Below are positions 42,999-51,462 of a stretch of 64,000 nt of DNA, piece after piece (positions within the stretch are counted from its first letter, which is position 1; the number at the start of each line of letters is the position of its first letter). The notes under the pieces were generated by a model. It saw only the letters and a list, made by a program, of their open reading frames with translations, was not told the DNA's origin and searched no databases. The DNA is from JAPKZH01 sp963715635 (lineage in GTDB: Bacteria > Acidobacteriota > Aminicenantia > Aminicenantales > UBA4085), in assembly GCA_963715635.1 (NCBI GenBank), contig OY970261.1:3720001-3784000 (forward strand), given 5' to 3'. The position numbers and the translations under genes are program-made.

Positions 42999-45900
42999 TT
43001 AGTTTCCGCTTTGATTTTGCTTGGGAGCAACCCAGCTATAGAGTGCCGGGAGAACCAAGAGCGTCAGCAAGGTCGAAGTGAATAGGCCGCCGACGACGAC
43101 AACGGCCAGCGGGCGTTGGACTTCAGACCCTGGTCCCGACGCGAACAGCATCGGGATCAGGCTGAAGATCGTGATGGATGCCGTCATCAGCACCGGCCTG
43201 AGCCGGTGTTCGCACCCTTTAAGAACCGCCTCTTTCAGAGGCATCCCTTCCTCGCGGATCTGGTTGATGTAGGAAATCAGGACGACGCCGTTCAGGACTG
43301 CGATTCCGAACAGGGCGATAAAGCCGACCGAGGCCGGGACGGAGAGGTAAAGTCCGGCCAAAAATAAAGAGAGAACGCCCCCGATCAGGGCAAACGGCAA
43401 GTTGAGGACGACGAGGGCCGCCAGCCGCATCGAGTTGAACGTCAGAAACAGCAGGAAAAAGATCAGGCCGACCGTCAAGGGGATGATGAGCATCAGCCGC
43501 TTCATCGCTCTCTGCTGGTTTTCAAACTGGCCGCCCCAGGTCAGGAAATAGCCGGGAGGGAACTTCACCTTTTTCAGGATCTGGCTCCTGACTTCAGCCA
43601 CAAAGCCCCCCATATCTCTTCCCGAAATATTGCATTCGACGCCGATCCGCCGCTGGCCGGATTCCCGGCTGATCTGGACGGGACCTTCCGAGGTGTAGAT
43701 ATCTGCCAGCTGGTTCAGCGGAATCTTCTGTCCTCGGGGCGATACGACAAGGATGTTCCCGATGGCCTCCAAGGAATTCCTATTTCTTTCCGGGAAGCGG
43801 AGCTCGACGTCAAAATATTTTTCCCCCTCGAAAAGCTGGGTGACCGCCTTCCCGCCAATGGCCGTTTCGACCATGGTCTGGACATCGTCCACATTGATCC
43901 CGAAGCGCGAGATCTTGGCGCGGTCGGTCTTGATGGAAATATAGGGCTGGCCGGCGATGCTTTCCACGACCAGGTCCCTCGTCCCACGGATCTTCGACAG
44001 GATCCTGGCGATCTCGTCCGCCTTGCCCCTGAGCGTGTCCAAGTCCTCTCCAAAAAGCTTGATCATGAGCTGGGCCCGGGTTCCGGCGACGATTTCGTCG
44101 ATGCGGCAGGCGATGGGCTGGCTGAACGAAAAAGCCATGCCCGGGATCGAAGCGACGGCTTCGCGCATCTTGTTCGTCAGCTCTTCCCGCGTTTTTGCGT
44201 TTTTCCACTCGGAGCGCGGCTTGAGCATTCCGACGTAACCGGTCTTTTCCACGCCCCTGGCCTCAATGGCAATTCCCGTCTGGCCGGTTTTGCCGACGAT
44301 CGTCTCCAGTTCCTCAAATTCCATGAGCACCTGCTCGACTTTTTTGCACATGTCCAGTGATTCCTGGAGTGAAATGCCGGGAAGGAATTGGATGTCAAAA
44401 TCGAACGCTCCTTCATCCATGATCGGCATGAATTCCGTTCCCAGGCGAGGGACAAGATAGAGTGACCCTCCGAGCAGGGCCGCTGCGAAGAGGAGGACGG
44501 TGATCTTGTGCCTCAGGCTCCAGCGCAGGACGGGAAGATAAAGGCTTTTTACGCCCCGGACCAGAATGCTGGCCTTTTCTTTTCTGGTCTTGAGAAAGAG
44601 ATAACAGAAGACCGGGATGACCAGGATGGAAAGGATGAGCGAAGCAAAAAGGGCGATGGCCACCGTGAAGGCGAGGGGCGAAAACATCTTGCCCTCGATC
44701 CCTTGGAGAGTCATGATCGGAATGAACGTCAGGGCGATGATGAGCTCGCCGAAAATGCTGGGTTTCCGGACCTCGATCACGGATTTGAAGACCGTGGACA
44801 GTTTAGCGGCCGCCGCCGAGGATTCCGAAAGATGCCGCTGGACGTTCTCCACCTGGATGATGGTGGCGTCGATGATCATGCCGATCGAGATGGCCAGCCC
44901 GCCGAGCGACATCAGGTTGGCCGAGAGCCCGGCCTGCCGCATGATGATGAAGGTGAAAAGCGCGGACAGGGGAAGCGCCAGGATAACGATGAAGGCGCCC
45001 CGGAAGCTCCTCAGAAAAAGGTAGAGGACGAAGATGACAAAAATCGCGCCGATGATCAGGGCCTCGGTCACCGTATGAATGCTGTTCCTGACGATATCTG
45101 ACCTCTTGTAATAAGGCTTGATTTTGATGCCGCCCGGCAGGATGGTGCCGGCGTTGATCTCTTCGACCCGCTCTTCGACGCGCTTGACGACTTCCCGGCT
45201 GTTGCTGCCTCGGAGCATCATGACCACCCCGCCGACCGCCTCGCCCTTTCCGTCCTTGATCGACGCGCCTTGGCGGACGGCCTGTCCGCTCTGGACGGTG
45301 GCGACGTCCCGGACGAAGACGGGGACGCCGTTTTCGGATTTCAGGACGATGCTGCGGATGTCCTCCTCGGACTGCAGCAGCCCGATGCCCCGGATCAAGT
45401 ACTGCTGGGAGTAGCTCTGGAGAACGTTGCCCCCGACGTTCACGTTGTTGCGCTTCAGAGCGTCCGCCACTTCGCGGAGAGCGATATCGAATGTCCTCAG
45501 TTGGCCGGGATCGACGATAACCTGGTATTGCTTGATGTACCCTCCGAACGAGTTGATCTCGTTCACGCCGGGAATGGATTTTAAAATCGGGCTTAAGACC
45601 CAGTCCTGGAGCGTCCGCCGCTCGGTCAGGACGCGGATCTTTTCCTGTTCTTCCTGCGGCTCCGGGCCTTCCAGGGTATATTGATAAATCTCTCCCATGG
45701 CCGTAGCCACGGGGCCCATGGTGATTTCCACGCCCGCCGGCACCTTTTCCTTGGCTTCGATCAACCGTTCGAGCACCAGCTGTCGGGCGAAATAGATGTC
45801 CACGCCGTCTTCAAAGACGACCGTGACCACCGAGAGTCCGAATTTCGAGATGGAGCGCAGCTGGCTCAGCCGGGGAAGCCCGCGCATGGCCATTTCGACG

Positions 45901-46103
45901 GGATAAGTGACGAATTTTTCCACTTCCAGCGGCGAGAGCCCCTGAGACGTCGAGAGGACTTCGACCTGGATGTTCGTGACATCCGGGAAGGCGTCGATGG
46001 GGAGCTTCAGGAAAGAATAGGCGCCGAGGCCCACCAGCAGGAGGACGCAGATGACCACGAGCAGCCGCTGCTTCAGAGTAAAGGATATGATGTTCTCGAT
46101 CAC
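42999..46103 (-). CDS. Heavy-metal-type RND efflux transporter (CzcA/CusA family)
   Basis: 1034 residues, with the HME-RND signature IENIISFTLKQRLLVVICVL and FPDVTNIQVEVLSTSQGLSP. Helix 4 reads GLAISIGMIIDATIIQVEN: the second Asp and Glu of the CzcA DxxxxxD..E pattern are present, but the first Asp is a Ser, which resembles the CusA form. The position of the Cu-binding Met in CusA (before LPG) is not Met (FDFDIQFLPG). Metal or substrate specificity is therefore unclear. GTG start, GAGAGGA upstream. Follows the adaptor gene by 2 nt. Confidence 0.9.
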   Translation of the reverse strand: MIENIISFTLKQRLLVVICVLLLVGLGAYSFLKLPIDAFPDVTNIQVEVLSTSQGLSPLEVEKFVTYPVEMAMRGLPRLSQLRSISKFGLSVVTVVFEDGVDIYFARQLVLERLIEAKEKVPAGVEITMGPVATAMGEIYQYTLEGPEPQEEQEKIRVLTERRTLQDWVLSPILKSIPGVNEINSFGGYIKQYQVIVDPGQLRTFDIALREVADALKRNNVNVGGNVLQSYSQQYLIRGIGLLQSEEDIRSIVLKSENGVPVFVRDVATVQSGQAVRQGASIKDGKGEAVGGVVMMLRGSNSREVVKRVEERVEEINAGTILPGGIKIKPYYKRSDIVRNSIHTVTEALIIGAIFVIFVLYLFLRSFRGAFIVILALPLSALFTFIIMRQAGLSANLMSLGGLAISIGMIIDATIIQVENVQRHLSESSAAAAKLSTVFKSVIEVRKPSIFGELIIALTFIPIMTLQGIEGKMFSPLAFTVAIALFASLILSILVIPVFCYLFLKTRKEKASILVRGVKSLYLPVLRWSLRHKITVLLFAAALLGGSLYLVPRLGTEFMPIMDEGAFDFDIQFLPGISLQESLDMCKKVEQVLMEFEELETIVGKTGQTGIAIEARGVEKTGYVGMLKPRSEWKNAKTREELTNKMREAVASIPGMAFSFSQPIACRIDEIVAGTRAQLMIKLFGEDLDTLRGKADEIARILSKIRGTRDLVVESIAGQPYISIKTDRAKISRFGINVDDVQTMVETAIGGKAVTQLFEGEKYFDVELRFPERNRNSLEAIGNILVVSPRGQKIPLNQLADIYTSEGPVQISRESGQRRIGVECNISGRDMGGFVAEVRSQILKKVKFPPGYFLTWGGQFENQQRAMKRLMLIIPLTVGLIFFLLFLTFNSMRLAALVVLNLPFALIGGVLSLFLAGLYLSVPASVGFIALFGIAVLNGVVLISYINQIREEGMPLKEAVLKGCEHRLRPVLMTASITIFSLIPMLFASGPGSEVQRPLAVVVVGGLFTSTLLTLLVLPALYSWVAPKQNQSGN

Positions 46104-46105
46104 GG

Positions 46106-47218
46106 CTAATCCTCTCCCAGGCTTTTCTTCAGCAATTCGGATTTGAGAAGGAAACTTCCGGCGGTGACGGCGCTCTCCCCTTCCTTCAGGCCTCCTGTTA
46201 TTTCCACGAGCCCATTGTCTCTCTCCCCCGTGGAGACCTCCCTGAGGGAAAATGTGTTTTCGCCGGTCCGGATAAAGACAACTTTCTTGTTTTCGTAATC
46301 CTGGATGGCCGCTTCAGGAATAAAAAGGGCCTTCCGGCCCACAGGCGATACGATGTCCGCCTCGATGTACATCCCCGGCTTCAGTTTCCCGAGCGGGTTG
46401 GGGACTTCGACCCGGCCTTCGACTGTCCGTGTTTTCTCATCGACCACATCGCCGAGAAGGACCAGCTTTCCCCGAAATTCTTCTCCCGGAAAAGCCCCGC
46501 CGCGGATGACGGCCGGACATCCGGGGCGGACAAACGGAAGGTCTTTTTCATAGATGTGGACATGGGCCCAGAGGGAGGAAAGGTCGGCCATTTTAAAAAG
46601 GTCAACGCCGAATTCCACGTAATCTCCGACGATCGCCGCGCTTTCCAGGATGCTTCCCGAAAAAGGCGCTCGAACCGGAAGGAGCGGCTGAAGGGTGCGG
46701 TTCTTTTCGAGATCGGCCAGCTCCTCGTCCGTGATGTTGAGCAGAAGGAGCCTGCGCCTCACGGAATCGAGAAGCGAGCGGGCGGTCGCTTGTTCTCGGT
46801 CGTCTCCGGCGAGCCTTTTCTGCCGTTCGGAGGCCTGGATGAATTCAGCCTGCAGGGACAGATAATCGGGGCTGTAAAAATTGAGCAACAGCTGTCCTTT
46901 TTTCACTTTATCACCCGGGAAGGCGTGGACTTCTTCGATGCGCCCCGCGCTCCGGGATGTGATATGCAAATAGGTCCTGGCATTGAATTGGATTTCGCCG
47001 ACGACCTTAATTTTCTGGGCCGCGAGCTTGAAGGAAACGGCCTCGACTTTAATGCCGGCTGTCTTCAGCGCTTCCGCCTTGAGCGTCACGGCGTCGGGCA
47101 TCGCCGCATCGCTCGCCGGAGCTTCGGTTTTGCCGTCAGCCGCGTTTTTGCAGCTTGGCCAGGCCAAGCCGAGAATCATGACGGGTAGGGCAAACAATAA
47201 AAGTCTTTTTTTACTCAT
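46106..47218 (-). CDS. CzcB/CusB-type efflux adaptor (lipoprotein)
   Basis: 370 residues. Lipoprotein-like signal MSKKRLLLFALPVMILGLAW with a Cys soon after (PSCKN). Barrel-sandwich and hairpin regions are seen in SRSAGRIEEVHAFPGDKVKK and LLPVRAPFSGSILESAAIVG, then VHIYEKDLPFVRPGCPAVI. CusB-like Met-rich metal site at the N-terminus is not obvious. AAGGA precedes the ATG. Between the TolC and RND genes of the same operon. Confidence 0.88.
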   Translation of the reverse strand: MSKKRLLLFALPVMILGLAWPSCKNAADGKTEAPASDAAMPDAVTLKAEALKTAGIKVEAVSFKLAAQKIKVVGEIQFNARTYLHITSRSAGRIEEVHAFPGDKVKKGQLLLNFYSPDYLSLQAEFIQASERQKRLAGDDREQATARSLLDSVRRRLLLLNITDEELADLEKNRTLQPLLPVRAPFSGSILESAAIVGDYVEFGVDLFKMADLSSLWAHVHIYEKDLPFVRPGCPAVIRGGAFPGEEFRGKLVLLGDVVDEKTRTVEGRVEVPNPLGKLKPGMYIEADIVSPVGRKALFIPEAAIQDYENKKVVFIRTGENTFSLREVSTGERDNGLVEITGGLKEGESAVTAGSFLLKSELLKKSLGED

Positions 47219-47229
47219 GGCTTCCTTCG

Positions 47230-48462
47230 CTATTCCCCAGCTTCGCCGGCGATTTCCAAATCGGCCAAAGAGACGAGATAAAGGTAGAGGGCTTTCAGAT
47301 GTTCCAGTTGAGTCGTCGTGTACGTCCTGTAGAGGTCCAGCAGGCTAAAGGGCTCCATTTTTCCGTACTGGTAATATTCGATGCTGATCTTGAGCTCGTC
47401 CTCCATTTCGCCCAGGAGCTTTTGCTCAAAAATCCTGACTTGTTCTTGCGCCGTCTTGGCCGCTGCGTAGGCCGTATCGATCCGGGACAGGATGCTCTTG
47501 TGCCGGGCGTCCGCCGCAATCCGGCTGATATCTCTGACGGCAGCAGCTTCCATGCGCTCTCCTTTTTGTCTATTCCACCAGAGGGGCACGGAAAAGCTTA
47601 AGGCAAAGCCCCAGGCCCCGCCCTTCAAGCTCGGGGAGAAAAGCCCTAAGGAAAAATCCGGCAGATAATTTATATTCGCCAGCTTCAGGCCGGTGTCGGC
47701 CTGATGGAGTTTCAGATCCATCATTTTCAAGGAAGGCCTGGATGATATCGCTTCTGCCTCGAACTCGGTCAAACTTTTGTCAAACGGGACATAGGAGATG
47801 TCCGTGAGCAGATTCAGCGGCTCGTCGCCCATCCTGCCCAGGAGCAAGTTCAGCGCGGCCGCGTCCTCTGTCCACGCTTTTCTTTCTTCCAGGACCTGGT
47901 TCTGCAGCCTGGCCTTTTCCACTTTGGCCCTGAGGACATCACTGTAGGCGGCCGCCCCGGCCTGGTACCGGATCGTGATCATCTCGATCAGCTGGTCGAG
48001 AAGAGCGGACGTTTTTTCCAGAGCCGCAATCGTCCGCTCAGCGAGCTTGGCTTTGTAATAGGCCGTTTTCACTTTGGCCCGGATGACCATACGGATTTGT
48101 TCGAGGCCCAAAAAGGCAATGTCTTCGCCGTATTTGCCGATTTTCCCGCGGAGCGCTCGTTTCCCCGGAAACTCGAGGCTCTGTTGAATGCCAAAGCTGA
48201 CCTCTTGTTCACTGGACGCCGCCTTCCCCGTCTTACTGAAGGCAATGCCCTCATCGCTGAAAACGATTTCAGGATCGGGGATGGTTTCCATTTGCAGCCG
48301 TTTGCCCTGGGACACCGCAAGTTCTTTTTGTGCGGCGGCGATATCGGGGTTCTGCTTGAGGGCCAGGCCAACAGCCTGCTCCAGGGTCAGGCCTTCCTGC
48401 CCGAAGAGGGCCGGGCACAAGCAGATATTTAGGAAAAGAACATAAAGCATAATTTTTTTCAC
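47230..48462 (-). CDS. CzcC-type outer-membrane efflux protein
   Basis: 410 residues from a GTG start at 48462, supported by TGGAGG six nt upstream and by the signal peptide it opens (VKKIMLYVLFLNICLCPALF). The open frame extends 22 codons further. LTLEQAVGLALKQNPDIAAA starts the first efflux repeat. Shorter than the other two TolC-family proteins in the window, as usual for CzcC. First of the three pump genes, downstream of the His/Cys-rich small gene. Confidence 0.88.
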   Translation of the reverse strand: MKKIMLYVLFLNICLCPALFGQEGLTLEQAVGLALKQNPDIAAAQKELAVSQGKRLQMETIPDPEIVFSDEGIAFSKTGKAASSEQEVSFGIQQSLEFPGKRALRGKIGKYGEDIAFLGLEQIRMVIRAKVKTAYYKAKLAERTIAALEKTSALLDQLIEMITIRYQAGAAAYSDVLRAKVEKARLQNQVLEERKAWTEDAAALNLLLGRMGDEPLNLLTDISYVPFDKSLTEFEAEAISSRPSLKMMDLKLHQADTGLKLANINYLPDFSLGLFSPSLKGGAWGFALSFSVPLWWNRQKGERMEAAAVRDISRIAADARHKSILSRIDTAYAAAKTAQEQVRIFEQKLLGEMEDELKISIEYYQYGKMEPFSLLDLYRTYTTTQLEHLKALYLYLVSLADLEIAGEAGE

Positions 48463-48515
48463 ATTCGGCCTCCATACAAAGACATCGGGGAAAAGGACGG
48501 AGAGGGGAAGGCTTT

Positions 48516-48803
48516 TTAAGAAAGGCAATCGGGCGGATGGAAGATATTTTTTATGAACTCATCGTGATGGATTCTTTCGTTCGAAGAAGCCAGGAACGTC
48601 GGGGGCGGAGGGCTGCCGAAAAAAGATCCGGGTTCAAACGGCTCGGGATTATCGTAGAACGCATGGAGCGGGCTGCACAGCTCATGCAGATGGTCATGGC
48701 AGAAATAATCATGAAAGACAATGGTTGTGCCGAAGAGAATGACCAGGAGAAGAAAGGGCAGGGGCAGAAGCGGCCCCGGGCTTGCGGCCTTGCGTCTGCT
48801 CAC
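48516..48803 (-). CDS. Small His/Cys-rich exported or membrane protein
   Basis: 95 residues from a GTG start with AAGGA six nt upstream. One hydrophobic segment (LLPLPFLLLVILFGTTIVF) is followed by HDYFCHDHLHELCSPLHAFY, a cluster of five His and two Cys in 20 residues, then a Pro/Phe-rich part and a late HH pair. The location directly before the heavy-metal-type pump genes suggests metal binding or sensing, possibly CzcI-like, but I do not recognise a family. It is driven by a consensus promoter at 48842-48870. Confidence 0.6.
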   Translation of the reverse strand: MSRRKAASPGPLLPLPFLLLVILFGTTIVFHDYFCHDHLHELCSPLHAFYDNPEPFEPGSFFGSPPPPTFLASSNERIHHDEFIKNIFHPPDCLS

Positions 48804-48841
48804 GATAATTCCTTAATTTTCAATGAATTAGTGAAGCGCTT

Positions 48842-48870
48842 ATTATATTGTCATCCCCGGTCTTTGTCAA
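48842..48870 (-). promoter_or_regulatory. Consensus promoter of the metal-type efflux operon
   Basis: On the minus strand TTGACA (48865-48870), a 17-nt spacer and TATAAT (48842-48847), a perfect sigma70-type match. Its -35 abuts and its -10 overlaps the elements of the opposing promoter. Confidence 0.85.
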
Positions 48871-48876
48871 TATAAT
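48848..48876 (+). promoter_or_regulatory. Promoter of the SGNH hydrolase gene, overlapping the opposing promoter
   Basis: TTGTCA at 48848-48853 and TATAAT at 48871-48876 with a 17-nt spacer. The start codon at 48883 is only six bases beyond the -10 box, so transcription should begin at or next to the ATG (leaderless). It shares its DNA with the opposite promoter, so only one polymerase can bind at a time. Confidence 0.7.
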
Positions 48877-48882
48877 ACCCTC

Positions 48883-49545
48883 ATGCAGCTCCGTCTGGGC
48901 AAACATTCCATCCTGCTGCTGATGCCTTTTTTTATATCCTTTTGCTCGACGTCCCCAAAGGGCGTCGTCATTTTGTGCGCGGGTGACAGCATCACCGCCC
49001 AGGCCTATCCCCATTTTCTCCAAAAAATTTTCATCCGCCAAAGGATAAAGGCGAAGGTCCTTAATTATGGCCGGAGCGGCAACACGTCGGGAGAATACTT
49101 GAGCTTCCTTCAAAGGAATCAGGACCGGCTCAAAGCGGAAGCGCCTGATTTTATCCTGCTCGAGCTCGGCACGAACGATGTCCGGGCCGACATCGATTTT
49201 ACGCCTTCGGATGTTTTTAAGGCCAACATGAAAACGATCGTCGAGATCTTCCGTACATTCAAGAGCCGCTCCGGGAAAGGCCCGGCCATCCTGCTGGGCA
49301 CAATCCCTCCCATCCCGGAGGGCACGCCGTTTCCGTTTACACCCCAGTCCGTGGCGCGGGTCGAAGGCGAGATCAACCCCGCCATCAAATCCATCTGCGA
49401 GGAAGAACGGCTTCCCTTGGTCGATGGCCACGCGCTTTTTCTCAAAGAGCCGGGCTTGCTTCCGGGCGTTCATCCTTCGCGGGAAGGCTATAGACGCCTT
49501 GCCCAACACTGGTTCGACGGGCTTAAACCGCTCATTTCAAAATAA
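48883..49545 (+). CDS. SGNH/GDSL-family hydrolase
   Basis: 220 residues. N-terminal signal, possibly a lipoprotein (FFISFCST). Block I ILCAGDSIT with the catalytic Ser, block II Gly in NYGRSGNTSGEY, block III LELGTNDVRA and block V PGVHPSREGY with Asp/His equivalents (VDGHALF precedes). Acts as an esterase or lipase on an envelope or external substrate. No Shine-Dalgarno; see the promoter entry. Alone between divergent pump genes and hfq. Confidence 0.85.
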   Translation: MQLRLGKHSILLLMPFFISFCSTSPKGVVILCAGDSITAQAYPHFLQKIFIRQRIKAKVLNYGRSGNTSGEYLSFLQRNQDRLKAEAPDFILLELGTNDVRADIDFTPSDVFKANMKTIVEIFRTFKSRSGKGPAILLGTIPPIPEGTPFPFTPQSVARVEGEINPAIKSICEEERLPLVDGHALFLKEPGLLPGVHPSREGYRRLAQHWFDGLKPLISK

Positions 49546-49565
49546 ATACCAAGGCTATTTTATTA

Positions 49566-49594
49566 TTGAAATTTAAAAAAAATAGTGGTATGAT
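49566..49594 (+). promoter_or_regulatory. hfq promoter
   Basis: TTGAAA at 49566-49571 and TATGAT at 49589-49594, spacer 17. The start codon at 49651 is 56 nt downstream. Confidence 0.6.
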
Positions 49595-49650
49595 ATTTTC
49601 AACTATTAAATCGCAGATCAAAGGCACAATCTAAATTCTGGAGAAATCTT

Positions 49651-50052
49651 ATGAATAGAAAGCTTATTCGACCGAATTTCACGGAAATTAAGGACAAGCT
49701 GAAGGCGAATGAGGCCGCCAGAATCCAGGAGCAACACCAGCAGCGCCAGGCACAGCCGCCGCCGCAGGCGCAGCAACAGCCGCCGCAGCAGAAGAAAGCC
49801 CATCCGCCCACGGACACGTTCGCGGAAAATTATTACTACCTCAAGCAAATGAGCAAGAAGACTCCCATGGCCGTTGTTTTTTACGATGGACAGGTGATCG
49901 AAGGATATATCGAGTGGTACGACCGAAATTGCATCAAGCTCAACCGAGATCACGCTCCAAACCTGCTCATATTCAAGAGCAATATCAAATATATGTACAA
50001 GCTCAGCGAGATCAAGGAAGGGCAGGAACCCGAACATAACGAGAAAAAATGA
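49651..50052 (+). CDS. hfq: Diverged Hfq-like RNA chaperone with Gln/Pro-rich N-terminus
   Basis: 133 residues. Residues about 28-50 are a Gln/Pro-rich low-complexity stretch. The Sm-like domain follows (about 52-118): DTFAENYYYLKQMSKKTPMA, then VVFYDGQVIEGYIEWYDRNC (Sm1) and NLLIFKSNIKYMYK (Sm2). In typical Hfq, Sm2 begins YKH; here it is FKS. The extension and altered Sm2 are unusual. TGGAGA lies nine nt before the ATG. It overlaps pdxA by 4 nt. I am fairly sure of the Sm fold, less of classic Hfq function. Confidence 0.8.
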   Translation: MNRKLIRPNFTEIKDKLKANEAARIQEQHQQRQAQPPPQAQQQPPQQKKAHPPTDTFAENYYYLKQMSKKTPMAVVFYDGQVIEGYIEWYDRNCIKLNRDHAPNLLIFKSNIKYMYKLSEIKEGQEPEHNEKK

Positions 50053-51029
50053 GCCTGCCTCGGATCGGGATCACGCTCGGCGATCCGGGGGGAATCGGCC
50101 CAGAAATAGTCATCAAATCCCTTAAAAACAGATCCTCCCTTCCCCAAGCCCATTATGTCCTTTTCGGAGACCCCTCGATCTTGGCGGAAGAAGAGAAGGC
50201 CCTTGGAATTTCTTTAAATTGGCGCTGTTACGATGAAAAAGAAGATCCGAAGGAGGCCGGGATCTCTTTAAAGGAAATAAACGCTCCCTTCGCGTCCGCG
50301 AAGAAACTGGGCGCTTCTGGAGAAAACGGCCTGGCCTCTTTTCGCTTTTTTGAAGAGGCTGTCGGGCTGGCGCGGAGGGGCGAGCTCGAATCCGTCGTGA
50401 CGGCCCCCATCTCCAAACTCTCCTGGGAACTGGGCGGAATTTCCTGGCGGGGCCACACGGAATACCTCGAGCAGTTCTATCCTGAAGCGATGATGACCTT
50501 TTGGTCGGAAAAGCTGACCGTGGCCCTGCTCAGCCATCATTTACCTTTAAAAGAGGCTTTGAAAAGAGTAAAAAAAAAGAATCTATTAAAATTTTTTCGT
50601 GTCCTACGGCAGAGCGCAGAGAAGGCTCGGCCGGGTCCATACGAGCTTCTTGTCGCCGGCTTGAATCCCCATGCGGGTGAGGATGGACTCCTTGGGGATG
50701 AAGAGAAAAAGGAGATCATTCCGGCGGTCGAGGAAGCCAGGTCGCAAGGGCTTCCGGTCAGCGGCCCCTATCCCCCGGATGTCATTTTCCGCAGAGCTTT
50801 GGGGCATCCTGAGAAAATTGTCGTGGCGCTTTATCATGATCAGGGCCTGATCGCGTTCAAGCTGGAAGCGTTTGAAACGGGCGTGAACGTGACGTTGGGA
50901 ATGCCTTTTATCAGGTCCTCGCCGGACCACGGAACTGCTTTTGACATCGCCGGAAAAGGCCGGGCCAACCCTGTGAGCATGGTCGAAGCCATCCGGCTGG
51001 CGGTTGAATTATCGCCTAGCTCTTTTTAG
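50049..51029 (+). CDS. pdxA: 4-hydroxythreonine-4-phosphate dehydrogenase
   Basis: Pyridoxal phosphate pathway enzyme. 326 residues, usual. Signatures: RIGITLGDPGGIGPEIVIKS, VTAPISKLSWE, RGHTEYLEQF with a metal His, GLNPHAGEDGLLGDEE and ALYHDQGLIAFK, with RSSPDHGTAFDIAGKG at the end. ATGA overlap with hfq. Its end overlaps the convergent smpB by 21 nt. Confidence 0.95.
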   Translation: MSLPRIGITLGDPGGIGPEIVIKSLKNRSSLPQAHYVLFGDPSILAEEEKALGISLNWRCYDEKEDPKEAGISLKEINAPFASAKKLGASGENGLASFRFFEEAVGLARRGELESVVTAPISKLSWELGGISWRGHTEYLEQFYPEAMMTFWSEKLTVALLSHHLPLKEALKRVKKKNLLKFFRVLRQSAEKARPGPYELLVAGLNPHAGEDGLLGDEEKKEIIPAVEEARSQGLPVSGPYPPDVIFRRALGHPEKIVVALYHDQGLIAFKLEAFETGVNVTLGMPFIRSSPDHGTAFDIAGKGRANPVSMVEAIRLAVELSPSSF

Positions 51030-51461
51030 CTCTCTGCGCATCTCTCGATCCCTGTCCCTTTCCTTGATGGCTTCTTTCTTTTCATAAACGCGTTTTCCTT
51101 TGGCCAGGGAGATTTCCACTTTGATGCGGCCCTTCTCGTTGAGCATGACCTTTGTCGGGACGAGGGTGAAGCCCTTTTCCTTGATTTTTCCTGTCAAGCG
51201 CTTGATCTCTTGGCGGTGGAGGAGGAGCCGTCTCGGCCTCAGCGGGTCGTGGTTGAAGCGGTTGGCGGCCTCATACGGGCTGATATGGCATTGGACGAGG
51301 AATACCCCTCCGTCCCTGATCTCGGCATAGCTTTCCTTCAGGCTGATCCGGCCCTCTTTGATAGATTTCACTTCACTGCCCTGCAGGGCGATCCCAGCCT
51401 CCAGGCTCTCGATGATTTCGTAATTGAAATAGGCCTTCTTGTTGACGGCGACGTTTTTCAT
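51009..51461 (-). CDS. smpB: SsrA-binding protein SmpB
   Basis: 150 residues. Partner of tmRNA in trans-translation. NKKAYFNYEIIESLEAGIAL then QGSEVKSIKEGRISLKESYA, LLLHRQEIKRLTGKIKEKG and the basic C-terminal tail are family signatures. tmRNA itself is not in the window. Downstream of the CorC-like gene with 1 nt between stop and start; the tail overlaps pdxA on the other strand. Confidence 0.96.
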   Translation of the reverse strand: MKNVAVNKKAYFNYEIIESLEAGIALQGSEVKSIKEGRISLKESYAEIRDGGVFLVQCHISPYEAANRFNHDPLRPRRLLLHRQEIKRLTGKIKEKGFTLVPTKVMLNEKGRIKVEISLAKGKRVYEKKEAIKERDRDREMRRELKRARR

Positions 51462-51462
51462 T

